Source of the DNA: Calliopsis andreniformis
Lineage: Eukaryota; Arthropoda; Insecta; Hymenoptera; Andrenidae
NCBI RefSeq assembly: GCF_051401765.1
Contig: NW_027480440.1
Coordinates: 2,914,001 to 2,978,000 of the forward strand
Length of the DNA stretch: 64,000 bases
Reading direction: 5' to 3'
In this document: positions 62,096-64,000 of the stretch, piece after piece
Layout: every line of letters starts with the position of its first letter
Numbering within the stretch: the stretch's first letter is position 1
The notes under the pieces: model-generated
What the model was told of the DNA's origin: nothing
The model's database searches: none
The model's input: the letters and a program-made list of their open reading frames with translations, nothing else
Program-made: the position numbers and the translations under genes

Positions 62096-64000
62096 AGAAT
62101 GTCCTCAATTCACAGTTTTCAATACTCAATACTCAACCTGCAATCTTCAGATCTCTATCCACAAACATCAATTCTCATCACTCAACCTCAATGCTCAGTC
62201 CCCAATCCTCAATCCTCAATCCTCAACCGTCAGTCCTCGTACTCAAACCTCAATCCTCAATCCTCCATCCTCAATCTTCAATCATCAATACTCAATCTTC
62301 AATCCTCAATCCTCAATCCTCAATCCTCAATCCTCAATCCTCAATATTCAACGCACAACACTGAACCATCAATCCTCAATACTCAACCATCAATCCTCAG
62401 TTCTCAATACTCAATAGAATATCCTGAATTCACATGGTTCAATACTCAATCCGCAATATTCAATAATCAAATCTCAATCCTCAAACATCAATTCTCGATA
62501 CTCAATCCTCAACGCTCAGTCCTCTCTCTTCAATACTCAATCCTCAATCCTCAACTTTCATTCCTCAATACTCAATGTCCAATCCTCAATCCTCAATCCT
62601 CAAACTTCAATCCTCAATCCTCAATCGTCAGTCTTCAATACTGAATACTCAATCTTCAATCCTCAATCCTCTATCCTCAATCATCAATCCTCAATCCTCA
62701 GTCATCAATACTCAATCTTCAATACGCAATCCTCAATCCTCAGACCTCAATCCTCAATCCTCAATCCTCAACCCTCATTCCTCAAACCTCAATCTTCAAC
62801 CCTCAGTCCTCGTCCTCACTTCTCAATTCGCAATCCTCAATCCTCAATCCTCAATCTTCAATCCTCAATAATCAATCTCCAATCCTAGATCCTCAATCCC
62901 CAATCCTCAATCCTCAATCCTCAATCCTCATTCTTCAATCATCAATACCCAATCCTCAATCTTCAATCCTCAATCCTCAATCCTCAATACTCAATCTTCA
63001 ATCCTCAATCCTCAATCCTCAATCCTCAATCCTCAATCTTCAATCCTCAACCCTCAATCCTCAATCTACAATCCTCAATACTCAATCTGCAATCCTCAAT
63101 CCTCAGTCCTCAGTCCTCAATCCTCAATCCTCATTCTTCAATCCTCTATATCGAATCCTCAATCTTCAATCCTCAGTCCTCAATCCTCAATTCTCAATCC
63201 TCAATCCTCAATCCTCAGACTTCCAACATCAATACTCAACCCTCAGTCCTCGTCCCGAATCCACAACCCTCAATCCTCAATCCTCAACCTTCTATCATTA
63301 ATATTCAATCTTCAATCCACAATCCTCAATCCTCAAACCTCAATCCTCAACCCTCAATCCTCAACGTTCAATCCTCAATACCCTATCCTCAGTCTTCAAT
63401 CCTCAATCCTCAATCCTCAATCCTCAATCCTCAATCCTAAATCCTCAATCTTCCATCCTCAATACTCAATCTTGAATCCTCAATCCCCTGTCCTTAAACC
63501 TCAATTCTGAATCCTCAATCCTGAATCCTCAATCTTCAGCCCTCAGTCCTCAACAATCAGATGTCAATCCTCAATCCTCAATAGAATATCCTCAATTCAC
63601 AGTTTTCAATCCTCAATCCTCAATCCTCAATCCTCAATCCTCAATCGCCAGACTTCAATCCTCAATACTCAATCTTCAATCCTGAATCCTCAATCCTCAA
63701 TCCTCAATCCTCATTCTTCAATCCTGAATACCCAATCCTCAATCTTCAACTCTCAATCGTGAATCCTCACTCCTCAATCCTCAATCCTCAATCCTCGTTC
63801 CTCAAACCTCAATCCTCAACCCTCAGTCCTCATCCTCAATTCTCAATTCTCAATTCTCAATCCTCAATCCTCAATCCTCAATCCTCAATATTGAATCCTC
63901 AATAATCAATCTCCAATACTAGATCCTCAATCCCCAATCCTCAATCCTTAATCCTCAATCTTGAATCCTCAATCCCCAGTCCTCAATCTTCAATCCTCAA
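62096..64000. repeat. 3.93-kb higher-order repeat U3, rearranged and cut by window end
   Basis: The unit follows U2 to about 62,886, then jumps to sequence matching 61,520-61,990. It then switches to sequence like 60,160-60,310 (near 63,430), and from about 63,605 matches 60,500-60,900. Segment order therefore differs from U1 and U2. The unit continues past the window. Confidence 0.72.

Larger units (their letters stand above)
1785..62430. repeat. CATGG-type landmark family (16 copies, flanks only)
   Basis: This degenerate block of roughly 130-150 bp breaks the heptamer register. It begins AATAGAATATCCTGAATTC, then TCATGGTTCAATACTC, and continues through AATCAAATCTC and ACACTCAGTCCTCTCTC. 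Copies are centred near 1.80, 2.81, 5.80, 8.74, 44.06, 46.98, 47.80, 50.05, 50.50, 51.32, 53.15, 54.59, 55.67, 58.52, 59.59 and 62.42 kb. None occurs between about 8.8 and 44.0 kb, where the dyad version replaces it. Confidence 0.85.
7812..63610. repeat. CAGTTGTC / CACAG(G)TTTTC landmark family
   Basis: This is a sister form of the ACAGTTTTCC landmark with CAGTTGTC (or CAATTGTC) upstream and CACAGTTTTC or CACTGTTTTC downstream of AATAGAATATCCTC. Copies lie near 7.85, 34.5, 42.3, 47.25, 49.65, 50.77, 54.25, 55.93, 56.37, 58.18, 59.86, 60.3, 62.08 and (shortened) 63.57 kb. It predominates to the right of the core; on the left I found only the 7.85 kb copy, which is duplicated at 34.5 kb. Confidence 0.8.
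1..64000. repeat. Heptanucleotide satellite array (TCAATCC)n / (GGATTGA)n, whole window
   Basis: From the first to the last base the sequence is a chain of 7-nt units close to TCAATCC. Perfect runs of up to about 12 units are interspersed with single-base variants (TCAATCT, TCAATAC, TCAGTCC, TGAATCC, TCAAACC, TCAACCC, TCATTCT, TCGATCC, TCTATCC) and occasional indels that shift the register. No stretch above about 300 bases lies outside this pattern. G is absent from the consensus plus strand, so composition skew is extreme. The array continues past both window ends. No function can be read from the sequence. Satellites of this size in eukaryotes usually sit in heterochromatin near centromeres or telomeres, but that placement is inference. 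A long-read assembly of such DNA may carry copy-number errors. Confidence 0.97.

Noticed and set aside
1..64000. CRISPR array
   Set aside because: Repeats are adjacent 7-nt units without unique spacers, and the longer landmarks are spaced by hundreds of bases of the same satellite. No cas-like genes are present.
1..64000. True telomeric repeat tract
   Set aside because: The GG-bearing heptamer on one strand is telomere-like, but the unit is highly degenerate, has kilobase-scale higher-order structure and lies internally on both window sides. It does not match any telomere motif I know.
1..64000. tRNA, rRNA or structured ncRNA genes
   Set aside because: The plus strand almost lacks G and the minus strand almost lacks C, so long stable stems cannot form. 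No tRNA or rRNA signature was seen.

Overview
The whole 64 kb window is satellite DNA. I found no protein-coding gene, RNA gene, transposon or CRISPR array that I could support. The sequence is a degenerate tandem array of the heptanucleotide TCAATCC (GGATTGA on the minus strand). Point variants such as TCAATCT, TCAATAC, TCAGTCC, TGAATCC, TCAAACC, TCATTCT and TCGATCC, plus a few longer degenerate landmark blocks, give it higher-order structure. The perfect unit has 3 C, 2 A, 2 T and no G, so strand asymmetry is extreme and every G on the plus strand marks a departure from the unit.

The host cannot be named from this sequence. A homogenised array of this length with nested higher-order repeats (HORs) of 1.3-4.4 kb is typical of eukaryotic satellites (pericentromeric, subtelomeric or sex-chromosome heterochromatin). 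Bacterial heptamer repeats, such as the short tandem repeats of filamentous cyanobacteria, are normally far shorter. Eukaryotic origin is therefore an inference.

Layout: (1) 1-11,754, left flank, diverged HORs of about 2.7-3.1 kb marked by an ACAGTTTTCCATAC landmark. (2) 11,755-16,625, transition zone, including a segment repeated on the other side of the core. (3) 16,626-38,981, core of nearly identical units (1,807, 2,303, 1,312, 3,412 and 4,418 bp), each opening with a perfect 18-bp inverted repeat. (4) 38,982-46,807, transition zone starting with the right-hand copy of the 11.8-13.4 kb segment, followed by 2.1 and 3.0 kb units. (5) 46,808-52,622, a duplication at 3.52 kb spacing. (6) 52,623-64,000, 3.93 kb HORs, the last one rearranged and cut by the window end.

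Long plus-strand open frames exist throughout but are arithmetic by-products of a stop-free heptamer: all three frames read the same heptapeptide (SILNPQS), while every minus-strand frame of the perfect unit meets TGA every 21 nt. The interest lies in how the array evolved: visible unequal-exchange chimeras, deletion-derived units, linked diagnostic variants, and a quasi-palindrome that became a perfect dyad only in the recently amplified core. Unit boundaries and similarities were read by eye and are approximate where stated.
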